Shown in pieces: positions 9,549 through 18,047 of a stretch of DNA of 64,000 nucleotides. The stretch spans positions 1 to 64,000 of the forward strand of contig NZ_BPRC01000013.1 in NCBI RefSeq assembly GCF_022179725.1, given 5' to 3'. How positions within the stretch are numbered: the first letter of the stretch is position 1; each line of letters starts with the position of its first letter. The translations under genes were made by a program, and so were the position numbers. This DNA is from Methylorubrum aminovorans. GTDB lineage: Bacteria; Pseudomonadota; Alphaproteobacteria; Rhizobiales; Beijerinckiaceae. The notes beneath the pieces are model-generated. The model was not told where the DNA came from and did no database searches. It saw only the letters and a program-made list of their open reading frames with translations.

Positions 9549-10729
9549 GCCGCCCCCATCCGCGCGAACCCGGCCTCCAGATCCGCCTTCAGATCCTCCG
9601 GATCCTCCAGCCCGATATGGAAGCGCAGCGCCGGGCCGCCCGGCTGCCAGCGTGTGGCGGTGCGGTAGACGGTCGGGTCGAAGGGGATGACGAGGCTCTC
9701 GAAGCCGCCCCAGGAAAAACCCATCCCGAACAGTTCGAGCCCGTCGAGGAAGGCGGCCAGGGCCTCTTCCGAGACCGGCTTGAGGATCACGCCGAACAAG
9801 CCCGAGGCGCCTGAGAAGTCCCGTTTCCAGATCGCGTGGCCGGGATCGTCGGGCAGGCCCGGATGCAGCACCCGCAGCACCTCCGGGCGCGTCTGGAACC
9901 ATTGGGCCATGGCGAGCCCCCGGGCGCCGTGCTCGCGCAGGCGCAGGCCCATGGTGCGCAGGCCACGGAGCCCCAAAAAGATGTCCTCGGGACCGGGGCA
10001 GTTGGCGAAGTGCTCGTAGGTCCGCTTGAGGGCGGGATAATGCTCCGCGTTGGCCGAGACGAGGCCGAGCAGCAGGTCGGAGCCGCCGCTGAGATACTTG
10101 GTGCCGGCCTCTACGGCCAGATCGACGCCGCGCTCGTGCGGCGGGAACAGCAGCGGCGTCGCCCAGGTGTTGTCCATCACCACCGTACCGCCGCGGGCGT
10201 GCATGGCCGCGGCGATGGCCGGCACGTCCTGCATCTCGAAGGTCTGCGAGCCCGGCGCCTCCACGAGCACCGCCCGCGTGGTGTCGCGCATCAGCCCGGC
10301 GATCCCGGCCCCGATCACGGGATCATAGTACTCGACCTCGACGCCGTAGCGCTTCAGCACGCCGTCGCAAAAAATGCGGGTCGGGCGGTAGGCGGAATCC
10401 GTGACGAGGAGGTGATCGCCCGCGCTGACGCAACTCATCAGCGCCAGGGTCAGAGCCGAGAGGCCCGAGGGCGCCAGCACCGTGCCGGCCGCGCCCGCGA
10501 TCTCGCTCCAGGCCTCGCACAGCGCGTCCATCGTCGGCGTGCCCGACGTGCCGTAATTGTAGCGCCCGCGCCGGTGCTTGATGTCGTCGTAGGTCGGGTA
10601 GAGGACCGTCGAGCCGCGGTAGATCGGCGTGTTGACGAAGCCGTGCTGGGCGCCGGGGTCACGCCCGGCCAGCACGAGGCGGGTATCGGCGCCGAAGCGG
10701 CCGCGATCGCGGGGAGGGGTCTTGGACAT
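9545..10729 (-). CDS. metC: Cystathionine beta-lyase
   Basis: PLP enzyme that cleaves cystathionine to homocysteine, pyruvate and ammonia in methionine synthesis. The 394 residues fit the Cys/Met metabolism PLP family. The N-terminus has NTPIYRGSTVLYPTYDD and the YNYGTSGTPT phosphate-binding segment. The central DNTWATPLLFPP precedes the PLP lysine in VEAGTKYLSGGSD (Lys near 211). The W-G-G-F-E-S-L segment near the C-terminus is typical of MetC rather than MetB. ATG at 10729; convergent with the PNPOx-like gene by four bases. Assignment among Cys/Met lyases is by motif. Confidence 0.9.
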   Translation of the reverse strand: MSKTPPRDRGRFGADTRLVLAGRDPGAQHGFVNTPIYRGSTVLYPTYDDIKHRRGRYNYGTSGTPTMDALCEAWSEIAGAAGTVLAPSGLSALTLALMSCVSAGDHLLVTDSAYRPTRIFCDGVLKRYGVEVEYYDPVIGAGIAGLMRDTTRAVLVEAPGSQTFEMQDVPAIAAAMHARGGTVVMDNTWATPLLFPPHERGVDLAVEAGTKYLSGGSDLLLGLVSANAEHYPALKRTYEHFANCPGPEDIFLGLRGLRTMGLRLREHGARGLAMAQWFQTRPEVLRVLHPGLPDDPGHAIWKRDFSGASGLFGVILKPVSEEALAAFLDGLELFGMGFSWGGFESLVIPFDPTVYRTATRWQPGGPALRFHIGLEDPEDLKADLEAGFARMGAA

Positions 10730-10800
10730 CGGCCTCGGAGGACGTGAGCAGGCGTTGCGGCCCTTTCAGCCCTCCGGGGCGGGAGGCGTCAAGGCATCCC

Positions 10801-10965
10801 TTACGCCGCCGGGTCGTCGGCGGCCGCCTCCTCGTAGGCCTGGATCCAGGCCGCGCGGTCCTGGGAGCCCTCCGCATAGGGGCATTCATCGATGCTCTTG
10901 CCGTAGAGCCGGGCGTTGCGGCCCTGGATGAAGGGACTATCGCTCGCCGTCGCCTGCTCGTTCAT
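10801..10965 (-). CDS. Ribosome modulation factor-like small protein
   Basis: A 54-codon gene, ATG at 10965 to TAA at 10801. The core GRNARLYGKSIDECPY followed by GSQDRAAWIQAYEEA is the arrangement of Rmf-type proteins, which bind 70S ribosomes and promote their inactivation into dimers in slow growth. This alphaproteobacterial version is short, with an extra acidic tail. A GGAAA-N17-CGTT sequence upstream resembles an EcfG general-stress promoter, which would fit the role. No partner gene; it is divergent from the small membrane protein at 11118. Confidence 0.7.
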   Translation of the reverse strand: MNEQATASDSPFIQGRNARLYGKSIDECPYAEGSQDRAAWIQAYEEAAADDPAA

Positions 10966-11042
10966 GGTCAAGCCCTCTGCCCGTTGCTGTGTCGGTGTCC
11001 TGAATAGGGCCGGTCCGCACTGCGTCCGCCCTTCGGTTCATT

Positions 11043-11068
11043 AACGACACCGGGCGCATCCTGTTTCC
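11043..11068 (-). promoter_or_regulatory. Possible EcfG-type stress promoter for the Rmf-like gene
   Basis: On the minus strand GGAAA (11068-11064) is followed after 17 bases by CGTT (11046-11043). The alphaproteobacterial general-stress consensus is GGAAC-N16-17-CGTT, so there is one mismatch. It would give a leader of about 70 bases. Confidence 0.3.
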
Positions 11069-11117
11069 GGGGCCGCGTTCACGGTCCCGCGTAACCCGCG
11101 TATCCGAGTTGCCTATC

Positions 11118-11405
11118 GTGAGCATTCTGCGCGTCATCACCTTCGGCACGGTCATCGCCTTCGGCACGCTGTCGGTCGTCCTCGTGAGTGCGGACCGCAT
11201 CGCGCATCAGGCGGTCGCCGCGGTGCCGGCGCCGACGATGACGCGGGCCGCACCGATCCTGCCCGATCCCGTCACGACCGGCACGGTGACGCAGGGCCCC
11301 GCGGCCGAGTCGAAGAAGGAGCGCATGCTCACCGGCTTCGACACCGAGCGCCTCAACGCGCTCATGCGCGGCGAGATCGCCCCGGCCCCCGCCCGCAAGC
11401 GCTGA
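11118..11405 (+). CDS. Small membrane-anchored hypothetical protein
   Basis: A 95-residue product with one N-terminal hydrophobic segment (ITFGTVIAFGTLSVVLV) followed by a Pro/Ala/Thr-rich exported or cytosolic tail. The GTG at 11118 has a GAG-type ribosome site seven bases upstream; a TTG at 11109 would be too close to it. No domain recognised. It stands 57 bases ahead of the RarD-like permease and may be co-transcribed. Confidence 0.6.
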   Translation: MSILRVITFGTVIAFGTLSVVLVSADRIAHQAVAAVPAPTMTRAAPILPDPVTTGTVTQGPAAESKKERMLTGFDTERLNALMRGEIAPAPARKR

Positions 11406-11462
11406 CCGCGCCGCCGCTCCGGGCTACAAGCGGCGCCCCGCCACGCCGCTGACCGTGCAACC

Positions 11463-12359
11463 TTGGGCCTGATCTACGCGCTCGCCGCCTATCTGAGCTG
11501 GGGCCTCGTCGTCCCGGTGCATTTCCGCCTCCTCGACGCCATCCCGCCCGGCACGATCCTGGCGCAGCGCATCGCGTGGTCGGCATTGCTCGTCACCGGC
11601 CTGATCGCGCTCCTGCGCAAGCGGCTCGCCAACCCGTTTCCGTTACGCCCGCGCCACGGCCTGCTCGTCGTCTCGGCGGGGCTGATCGCGATCAACTGGA
11701 TGCTCTACCTCGTGGCGGTATCGAGCGGGCACATGCTCGATGCGAGCCTGGGCTACTTCATCAACCCGCTGGTCTCGGTGGCGCTCGGCGCCCTCGTCCT
11801 CGGCGAGCGCCTGCGCCCGGTCCAGACCGTCGCGGTCGCCATCGTCGTGCTCGGCGTGGTGGTCGCGGTGGCGATGGCGGGGCGCCTGCCGCTGCTGTCG
11901 CTCGGGCTGGCCGTCACCTTCGCGCTCTACGGGCTGGTGCGCAAACTGGTCGCCGTCGACGGCACCGTCGGCTTCTGCGCCGAAACCTTCCTGCTCCTGC
12001 CCGCGGCTCTGGCCTACCTCGTCTTCGCCGCGCCCCCCGTGCCCGACGACGCCCGCACCTGGGGCCTGCTGGCGCTCACCGGCGTGACCACGGCGCTGCC
12101 GCTGATCTGGTTCGCCGCCGCGGCAACGCGCCTGACCCTCGCGACCCTCGGGCTGATGCAGTACATCGCGCCCTCATGCCTGTTGGGGCTCAGCACGCTG
12201 GTCTACGGCGAAACCCTGACGCCGGATCGCGTCGTGCTGTTCGGGCTGATCTGGCTGGCGCTGGTGCTCTACGCCTACGATGCGATCCGCCACGAGCGCC
12301 GGCGCCGCACGGCGCTCCCGGCCGCGCGGACGGCACCCCTGGCAGGAGAGAGGCGATGA
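11463..12359 (+). CDS. rarD: RarD-type EamA/DMT permease
   Basis: Inner-membrane permease of the drug/metabolite superfamily; 298 residues with about ten hydrophobic helices forming two EamA repeats. The RarD signature is visible at the start (LIYALAAYLSWGLVVPVHFR, then IPPGTILAQRIAWSALLV) and in ATRLTLATLGLMQYIAPSC. The substrate of this subfamily is not established. The start is TTG at 11463. Its stop overlaps the next gene's ATG by four bases (ATGA), implying translational coupling to the P1 peptidase. Confidence 0.88.
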   Translation: MGLIYALAAYLSWGLVVPVHFRLLDAIPPGTILAQRIAWSALLVTGLIALLRKRLANPFPLRPRHGLLVVSAGLIAINWMLYLVAVSSGHMLDASLGYFINPLVSVALGALVLGERLRPVQTVAVAIVVLGVVVAVAMAGRLPLLSLGLAVTFALYGLVRKLVAVDGTVGFCAETFLLLPAALAYLVFAAPPVPDDARTWGLLALTGVTTALPLIWFAAAATRLTLATLGLMQYIAPSCLLGLSTLVYGETLTPDRVVLFGLIWLALVLYAYDAIRHERRRRTALPAARTAPLAGERR

Positions 12360-13357
12360 CCCGGCTCAACCGTATCACCGACATCTCCGGCATCCGCGTC
12401 GGCCATGCGGAGGACGAACGACTCGCCAGCGGCGTCACCGCGCTCGTGTTCGACACGCCCTTCACCTGCGCGGTGGATGTGCGCGGCGGCGGCCCCGGCA
12501 CCCGCGAGACCGACCTGCTCGATCCCGCCTCCACCGTGCAGGCGGTCGATGCCCTCGTCCTGTCGGGCGGCTCGGCCTTCGGGCTCGACGCGGCCGCCGG
12601 CGTGGTCGCCCATCTGAGGGAAGCGGGGCGCGGCTTCGCCATCGGCGACGTGCGGGTGCCGATCGTGCCGGGCGCGATCCTGTTCGACCTGCTCAACGGC
12701 GGCGACAAGGCCTGGGGCCGCTTCCCGCCCTACCGCGACCTCGGCTACGCGGCGGCGGAGGCCGCGCGGGGCGGCGCGATTTCCCTCGGTTCGGTCGGGG
12801 CCGGATTCGGGGCGCGCACCGCCAACCTCAAGGGCGGCCTCGGCTCGGCCTCGAGTGCCGTGTCGGGCCTCGCGGCCCAGGTTGGCGCGCTGGTGGCGGT
12901 CAACGCCTTCGGCCGGGTGACGATGGGGCAGGGGCCGCATTTCTGGGCCGCCCCGTTCGAGCGCGGGGCTGAGTTCGGCGGACTCGGCCTGCCGCAGCCG
13001 ATGCCGGACGATGCCCTGTCCTGGCCGCGCGAGCCGCTGCCCGGCGCCAACACCACGCTGGCGGTCGTCGCCACCGACGCGAGACTCACCAAGGCGCAGG
13101 CCAAGCGGCTCGCCATCGCCGCGCAGGACGGTCTCGCCCGCGCGATCCATCCGGCGCACACGCCGCTCGACGGCGACGTGGTGTTCGCGGTCGCCACCGG
13201 CGCGGTGCCGCTCGCGGACGAGGTGGCCGATCTCGCCCGCCTCGGCGCGGTGGCGGCCGAGACCCTGGCGCGGGCGGTGGCCCTCGGCGTCCACGCCGCG
13301 ACCCGGCTGCCCTGCCTCGACCTGCCGACGTGGCGGGAACTGTACGGACGAGGGTGA
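12356..13357 (+). CDS. P1 family (DmpA/NylC-type) N-terminal nucleophile hydrolase
   Basis: A 333-residue self-processing amidohydrolase/aminopeptidase of clan PB. The fold markers are ITDISGIRVGHAED, DVRGGGPGTRETDLL and ALVLSGGSAFGLDAAAGV. The likely autocleavage site is GANTTLAVVATDA, with Asn232 before Thr233 as the new N-terminal nucleophile, as in NylC-like members. Natural substrates are unknown; relatives cut short D-peptides or cyclic amides. It is coupled to the upstream RarD-like permease by a four-base overlap, which hints at uptake or export of its substrate or product. Confidence 0.85.
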   Translation: MTRLNRITDISGIRVGHAEDERLASGVTALVFDTPFTCAVDVRGGGPGTRETDLLDPASTVQAVDALVLSGGSAFGLDAAAGVVAHLREAGRGFAIGDVRVPIVPGAILFDLLNGGDKAWGRFPPYRDLGYAAAEAARGGAISLGSVGAGFGARTANLKGGLGSASSAVSGLAAQVGALVAVNAFGRVTMGQGPHFWAAPFERGAEFGGLGLPQPMPDDALSWPREPLPGANTTLAVVATDARLTKAQAKRLAIAAQDGLARAIHPAHTPLDGDVVFAVATGAVPLADEVADLARLGAVAAETLARAVALGVHAATRLPCLDLPTWRELYGRG

Positions 13358-13367
13358 GCCCCATCGT

Positions 13368-13455
13368 CATCGCGAGCGAATGCGAAACGATCCAGAGGCG
13401 CGCCCTGTCCGGATACGGGGCGCACTGGATCGCTTCGGCTCCGCCTCGCGAGGAC
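13368..13455. repeat. Intergenic palindromic repeat, copy 1
   Basis: Core GCGAAACGATCCAGAGGCGCG ... GCACTGGATCGCTTCGGC ... CTCGCGAGGACGGCG, a long imperfect inverted repeat. A relative at 30657-30747 shares CTGGATCGCTTCG and the outer GCGAG / CTCGC arms. It lies between the convergent P1 peptidase and ETF-QO genes. Confidence 0.6.
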
Positions 13456-13466
13456 GGCGTGAAGAC

Positions 13467-15140
13467 TTACAGGTTGGTGTAGTTCGGCCCGCCCGGTCCC
13501 TCCGGCGTGACCCAGTTGATGTTCTGGTTCGGGTCCTTGATGTCGCACGTCTTGCAGTGGACGCAGTTCTGCGCGTTGATCTGGAAGCGCACGCCGTCGC
13601 TGGCGGCCTTATCCTCCACCCACTCGTAGACGCCGGCGGGGCAGTAACGGCTCGACGGACCGCCGTAGACGTCGTGCTCGGAGGCCTTCTGCAGCCCCAT
13701 ATCCTTCACCTGGAGGTGGGGCGGCTGGTCCTCCTCGTGGTTGGTGTTCGACAGATAGACCGAGGAGAGCCGGTCGAAGGTCAGCTTGCCGTCGGGCTTC
13801 GGATAGACGATCGGCGTCACCTCCGAGAGCGGTTTCAGGCAGGCGTAATCCGGCTTGCCGTGGCCCAGCGTCCCGAACAGCGAGGCGTCGGCGATCGCGT
13901 TCATCCACATGTCGAGGCCGCCGAGCCCGACGCCGACCAGCGTGCCGTATTTGGACCAGAGCGGCTTGACGTTGCGCACCGGCTTCAGATCGCGCCCGAT
14001 CGGGCTGTCGCGCCAGCCCTCATCGTAGGCGGTCAGTTCGTCGCCCTGGCGGCCCTGGACGAGCGCGTCGAAGATCGCATCCGCCGCCTGGATGCCGGAC
14101 AGGATCGCGTTGTGCGAGCCCTTGATGCGCGGCACGTTCACGAAGCCGGCCGAGTCGCCGACGAGGCAGCCACCGGGGAAAACGAGCTTGGGCACCGATT
14201 GCCAGCCGCCCTCCATGATCGCGCGCGCGCCGTAGCCGATGCGCTTGGCGCCCTCGAAGGTCTCAGCGATCATCGGGTGGGTCTTGAAGCGCTGGAACTC
14301 CTCGAACGGCGACAGGGTCGGGTTCTCGTAGTTCAGGTGCGTGACGAAGCCGACCGAGAGCAGCCCATCGTCGAAATGGTAGAGCCAGGAGCCGCCACCG
14401 GCCTTGTTCGGCAGCGGCCAGCCCATCGTGTGCTGCACCAGCCCCGGCTCGAACTTGTTCGGCGCAAGTTGCCAGAGCTCCTTCACTCCCAGCCCGTATT
14501 TCTGGTGGTCGCTGTTGCGGTTGAGTCCGAATTTGTCGATCAGCGTCTTGGTGAGCGAGCCGCGGGCACCCTCACCGAACACCGTGTACTTCGCCTTGAG
14601 CTCCATGCCGCGGGTGAAGTCGTCGCGCGGCTCGCCGGTGCGGGAGATACCGAGATCGCCCGTGGCGATGCCCGTCACCGTGCCGCGCTCGTCATAGAGC
14701 ACTTCGGAGGCCGGGAAGCCGGGATAGATCTCGACCCCGAGCGCTTCGGCCTTGGCACCGAGCCATTTGACGGTATTCGAGAGCGAGCCGACGAAATTGC
14801 CGTGGTTCGACAAAAGCTTGGGGAAGAACAGGTTCGGCATGCTGACGCCGCTGTTCTTGGTGAGGAACAGGAACTCGTCGCGCTCCACCGCCGTCTTCAG
14901 CGGGCGCTCCGGATCGTCGCGCCATTCGGGGAGCAGGGTGTCGAGGCCGATCGGATCGACCACGGCGCCGGAGAGGATGTGTGCGCCGACCTCGCCACCC
15001 TTCTCCACCACCACCACCGAGATCTCCTCGCCCTTCTCAGCGGAGAGCTGCTTGAGGCGGATCGCGGCGGCGAGACCGGCGGGGCCCGCGCCGACGATCA
15101 CCACATCGAAATCCATGCCTTCGCGTTCGGGCAGCGCCAT
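13467..15140 (-). CDS. Electron transfer flavoprotein-ubiquinone oxidoreductase
   Basis: Passes electrons from ETF to ubiquinone at the inner membrane, linking acyl-CoA and amine dehydrogenations to respiration. It has 557 residues. The FAD-binding Rossmann motif is DVVIVGAGPAGLAAAIRL at the N-terminus. The C-terminal ferredoxin domain supplies the four cluster cysteines: one in RYCPAGVYEW and three in CVHCKTCDI, ending with NINWVTPEGPGGPNYTNL, which is typical of the family. GGAGGGACGAGG directly precedes the ATG at 15140, which settles the start. The etfAB genes are not in the window. Confidence 0.96.
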   Translation of the reverse strand: MALPEREGMDFDVVIVGAGPAGLAAAIRLKQLSAEKGEEISVVVVEKGGEVGAHILSGAVVDPIGLDTLLPEWRDDPERPLKTAVERDEFLFLTKNSGVSMPNLFFPKLLSNHGNFVGSLSNTVKWLGAKAEALGVEIYPGFPASEVLYDERGTVTGIATGDLGISRTGEPRDDFTRGMELKAKYTVFGEGARGSLTKTLIDKFGLNRNSDHQKYGLGVKELWQLAPNKFEPGLVQHTMGWPLPNKAGGGSWLYHFDDGLLSVGFVTHLNYENPTLSPFEEFQRFKTHPMIAETFEGAKRIGYGARAIMEGGWQSVPKLVFPGGCLVGDSAGFVNVPRIKGSHNAILSGIQAADAIFDALVQGRQGDELTAYDEGWRDSPIGRDLKPVRNVKPLWSKYGTLVGVGLGGLDMWMNAIADASLFGTLGHGKPDYACLKPLSEVTPIVYPKPDGKLTFDRLSSVYLSNTNHEEDQPPHLQVKDMGLQKASEHDVYGGPSSRYCPAGVYEWVEDKAASDGVRFQINAQNCVHCKTCDIKDPNQNINWVTPEGPGGPNYTNL

Positions 15141-15337
15141 CCTCGTCCCTCCTGCGGCCGTTGGTTCGGGCGCCGTCCCAGGCCGCCCCGGCCCCTGCAA
15201 TTGTCAAGATGTCTCTCAAGCGATTCCAAGGTAGGAAGGCAAGGCCGTTCGGGTAGCGGCAGGGCGGCGCAGGAGGCGCCCGTGCGACGATCCGCAGGGC
15301 ACGCTCGGGCGTTGTCCACAGGGCGCCCCCACGCCAC

Positions 15338-16330
15338 ATGGAACCGATGACTGCCAGCCACGCGGATACCGACGCCCGAGCCGACTTGATGTCCTACCTC
15401 GACTTCCACGTCGAGGCGGGCGTCGACGCGGCCCTCGACGAACGTCCCCACGACCGTTTCGCCGAAGCCGAGGCGGCGGCTCTAGCCCCCGCGCCCCGCG
15501 CCGAGCCGGCCCCGCCCCGCGAGCCCTTGCCCCGCGAGCCCTTGCCCCGCGAGCCCTTGCCCCGCGAGCCCTTGCCCCGCGAACCCCTGCCGCAGCGCGA
15601 TCCCGCCCCCGGCGAGGACGCGCCCCTGGAGTTCCGGCGCGAGCTGCCGAGCCGCGATCCGCCGCCGCGCGAGCCGCCCCGCACCTACGGCAACGCGGCC
15701 GGCGCCAAACCCGGCGAGGCGGCGGACGACGCGCGCGCGCGCGCCGCGCAGATGACGACACTCGCGGAGCTGGAAGCGTTGCTGCGCGGCTTCGAGGGCT
15801 GCGGACTGCGCTTCACCGCGAAAAACCTCGTCTTCGCCGACGGAAACCCGCAGGCGCGAGTGATGTTCGTGGGCGAGGCGCCCGGCGCCGACGAGGACCG
15901 GATCGGCAAGCCGTTCATGGGCCGCTCGGGCCAACTCCTCGACCGGATGATGGCGGCGATCGGCCTCGACCGGTCGAGCGCGTACATCTCCAACGTCGTA
16001 CCCTGGCGCCCGCCGGGCAACCGCAACCCGACGCCGCAGGAAATCTCGATCTGCCGGCCCTTCGTCGAGCGCCAGATCGAACTTGCCAACCCCGACATCC
16101 TCGTCTGCCTCGGGGCGCCCGCAACGCAGACCCTGACCGGCACCAAGGACGGCATCCTGAAAGCGCGCGGGCGCTTCTATCCCTATCGCCTCGGCGACGG
16201 CCGCGAGATCCGGGCGCTGGCGACCCTGCATCCGGCCTATCTGCTGCGCCAGCCGGTGCAGAAGCGGCTCGCCTGGCGCGACTTCCGCATGCTGAAAGCG
16301 GCCCTCGACGGGAGCGCCGCGGGCCGCTAG
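15338..16330 (+). CDS. Uracil-DNA glycosylase, family 4-like, with repeat-rich N-terminus
   Basis: Removes uracil from DNA in base excision repair. Residues ~150-330 are the catalytic UDG fold: MFVGEAPGADEDRIGKPFMG (motif A), SNVVPWRPPGNRNPTP, and HPAYLLRQPVQKRLAWRDF (motif B). Only some of the four iron-sulfur cysteines of classical family 4 are apparent: there is one Cys in FEGCGLRF where C-x2-C is expected, then one each in SICRP and LVCLG. Residues ~1-140 are Pro/Arg/Glu-rich and disordered and include five PREPL repeats. The start ATG at 15338 is the first in frame; the repeat region makes the true start less certain. Confidence 0.87.
   Translation: MEPMTASHADTDARADLMSYLDFHVEAGVDAALDERPHDRFAEAEAAALAPAPRAEPAPPREPLPREPLPREPLPREPLPREPLPQRDPAPGEDAPLEFRRELPSRDPPPREPPRTYGNAAGAKPGEAADDARARAAQMTTLAELEALLRGFEGCGLRFTAKNLVFADGNPQARVMFVGEAPGADEDRIGKPFMGRSGQLLDRMMAAIGLDRSSAYISNVVPWRPPGNRNPTPQEISICRPFVERQIELANPDILVCLGAPATQTLTGTKDGILKARGRFYPYRLGDGREIRALATLHPAYLLRQPVQKRLAWRDFRMLKAALDGSAAGR
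15515..15589 (+). repeat. Five 15-bp tandem repeats inside the UDG gene
   Basis: Unit CCCCGCGAGCCCTTG repeated five times; units 1-4 are identical and unit 5 differs at two bases. Each encodes Pro-Arg-Glu-Pro-Leu in frame, so copy-number change keeps the gene intact. It lies in the disordered N-terminal extension. Confidence 0.9.
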
Positions 16331-16437
16331 GCCCGGGGCGGGCGCCAAGCGGAACCGTAGGCTCCGCCTCGCCATTCTAGAAGACAGGCCCGGTCTCTCG
16401 ATGAGGCCGGACAAGACGCGGGCGGGCGGGAGACTCT

Positions 16438-17343
16438 ATGCGCTGGGACGATTTTCGCGCCTCTGAGAACGTCGAGGACCGGCGCGGCGAGGGCGGTGGC
16501 GGCGGCGGGTTTCCCGGCGGCGGCATGGGCGGCCTCGGCATCGGCACGATCGTCGTCGTGCTGCTGATCTCCTGGGTCACCGGCATCAACCCGGCGATCC
16601 TGCTCGGCGGCGCCCAGCAGATGGCCGGCGGCGGCCAGCAGCGCGAGCAGCGGGTCGATCCCGAGACGCAGGCGAAGCGCCGCGAGGCACCGACCGACCG
16701 CGCCGGCCAGTTCGCCACCAAGATCCTCGGCAACACGGAGGATGTCTGGAACGAGATCCTGCCGAACCAGACCGGTCGGCAATACAAGCCGACCACGATG
16801 GTGCTCTACCAGGGCGGCACCCGCTCGGGCTGCGGCATGGCACAGGCTGCGATGGGCCCGTTCTACTGTCCGCTCGACAAGAAGGTCTATATCGACCTCG
16901 GCTTCTTCAAGGAGATGCAGACGAAGTTCGGCGTGAAGGGCGACTTCGCCTACGCCTACGTCATTGCCCACGAGGTCGGTCACCACGTGCAGGACGTGCT
17001 CGGCATCCTCGGCAAGGTGCAGAGCCGCCAGCAGAACGCGAGCAGCAAGACGGAGGCGAACCAGCTCTCCGTGCGCGTCGAGCTGATGGCCGATTGTCTC
17101 GCCGGCGTCTGGGCCAAGAACTCCAACGACCGCTGGAACTCCCTCGACCAGAGCGACATCCAGGAGGCGCTCAACGCGGCGAGCGCCATCGGCGATGACA
17201 AGCTGCAGGAGAAGTCGCAAGGCTACGCCGTGCCGGATTCCTTCACCCACGGCTCGTCCGAACAGCGGATGCGCTGGTTCATGACCGGCTACAAGAGCGG
17301 CCAGACCAAATCCTGCGACACCTTCCGCGCCAGCCGCGGCTGA
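16438..17343 (+). CDS. YpfJ-type neutral zinc metallopeptidase
   Basis: A 301-residue membrane-anchored protease. Gly-rich N-terminus (GGGGGGFPGGGMGGLG), then one transmembrane segment (IGTIVVVLLISWVTGI), then the catalytic domain outside. The zinc motif is HEVGHH near residue 177, within AYVIAHEVGHHVQDVLG; a second conserved region is RVELMADCLAGVWA with the third ligand. C-terminal SFTHGSSEQRMRWFMTGYKSG is typical of the family. The substrate is unknown. Confidence 0.9.
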   Translation: MRWDDFRASENVEDRRGEGGGGGGFPGGGMGGLGIGTIVVVLLISWVTGINPAILLGGAQQMAGGGQQREQRVDPETQAKRREAPTDRAGQFATKILGNTEDVWNEILPNQTGRQYKPTTMVLYQGGTRSGCGMAQAAMGPFYCPLDKKVYIDLGFFKEMQTKFGVKGDFAYAYVIAHEVGHHVQDVLGILGKVQSRQQNASSKTEANQLSVRVELMADCLAGVWAKNSNDRWNSLDQSDIQEALNAASAIGDDKLQEKSQGYAVPDSFTHGSSEQRMRWFMTGYKSGQTKSCDTFRASRG

Positions 17344-17371
17344 TTCTTTCGAGATTTTCGGAGAGGCGGAC

Positions 17372-17935
17372 ATGGCCGAGACCGCGCGCGAGCGGATGCT
17401 CGCCGGACAACTCTATCGCGGCGACGATCCGGAGCTGGTCCAGCTCCGCAACGCCGCCAAGAAACGTCTGCTGCGGCTCAACGCCATGGAGCCCGAGGAC
17501 GCGGCCGGCCGCGAGGCGGTGATCCGCGAGCTTCTGGGCGCGGCCGGCCGCAACCCGACCATTTGCCCCGGCTTCGCCTGCGACTACGGCGGCAACATCA
17601 CCGTGGGCGACGACTTCTTCTGCAACTTCAACTGCGTCTTCCTCGACTGCGCTCCGATTACCATCGGACACCGGGCGCAGATCGCCCCAGCGGTGCAGAT
17701 CTACACCGCCGAGCATCCCCTCGACCGCGCCAGCCGCGCCGCCTTCTGGGAATCGGCCCGGCCGGTCACCATCGGCGACGACGTCTGGATCGGCGGCGGG
17801 GCCATTCTCCTTCCGGGCATCACCGTCGGCGACGGAGCGGTGATCGGTGCCGGCGCCGTGGTGACCCGCGACGTGCCGCCGAACGCGGTCGTGGTGGGCA
17901 ACCCGGCGCGGGTGGTGCGGTGGACGCAGGAGTGA
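17372..17935 (+). CDS. Maltose/galactoside O-acetyltransferase (hexapeptide repeat)
   Basis: A 187-residue left-handed beta-helix acetyltransferase using acetyl-CoA. The N-terminal Mac domain starts ERMLAGQLYRGDDPEL. Hexapeptide turns include ITVGDDFFCNFNCVFLDCAP and VTIGDDVWIGGGAILLPGIT; the catalytic His is in YTAEHPLD. The length matches maa/lacA/nodL relatives. The physiological acceptor cannot be told from sequence. It starts 28 bases after the protease gene and could share its transcript. Confidence 0.9.
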   Translation: MAETARERMLAGQLYRGDDPELVQLRNAAKKRLLRLNAMEPEDAAGREAVIRELLGAAGRNPTICPGFACDYGGNITVGDDFFCNFNCVFLDCAPITIGHRAQIAPAVQIYTAEHPLDRASRAAFWESARPVTIGDDVWIGGGAILLPGITVGDGAVIGAGAVVTRDVPPNAVVVGNPARVVRWTQE

Positions 17936-17948
17936 GCCGGCACTAGGC

Positions 17949-18047
17949 CATCGTCCCGAAAGGTGGCCGCCGGCTTTCGGAAAAGACGATGCAAGAACAA
18001 TGAGCTAGAGCGCGGTCCTGGATCCGATATCCAGGACGGCGCTCTAG
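17949..18047. repeat. Pair of nested intergenic palindromes
   Basis: First: CATCGTC (17949-17955) / GACGATG (17985-17991) with inner CCGAAAG / CTTTCGG. Second: CTAGAGCGC (18005-18013) / GCGCTCTAG (18039-18047) with inner GTCCTGGAT / ATCCAGGAC. Both belong to the same styles as the repeats near 2710 and 42671. They sit between convergent genes and may act as bidirectional terminators. Confidence 0.7.

Noticed and set aside
15515..15589. Possible CRISPR array
   Set aside because: Units are only 15 bp, directly adjacent without spacers, and encode PREPL in frame with a uracil-DNA glycosylase.
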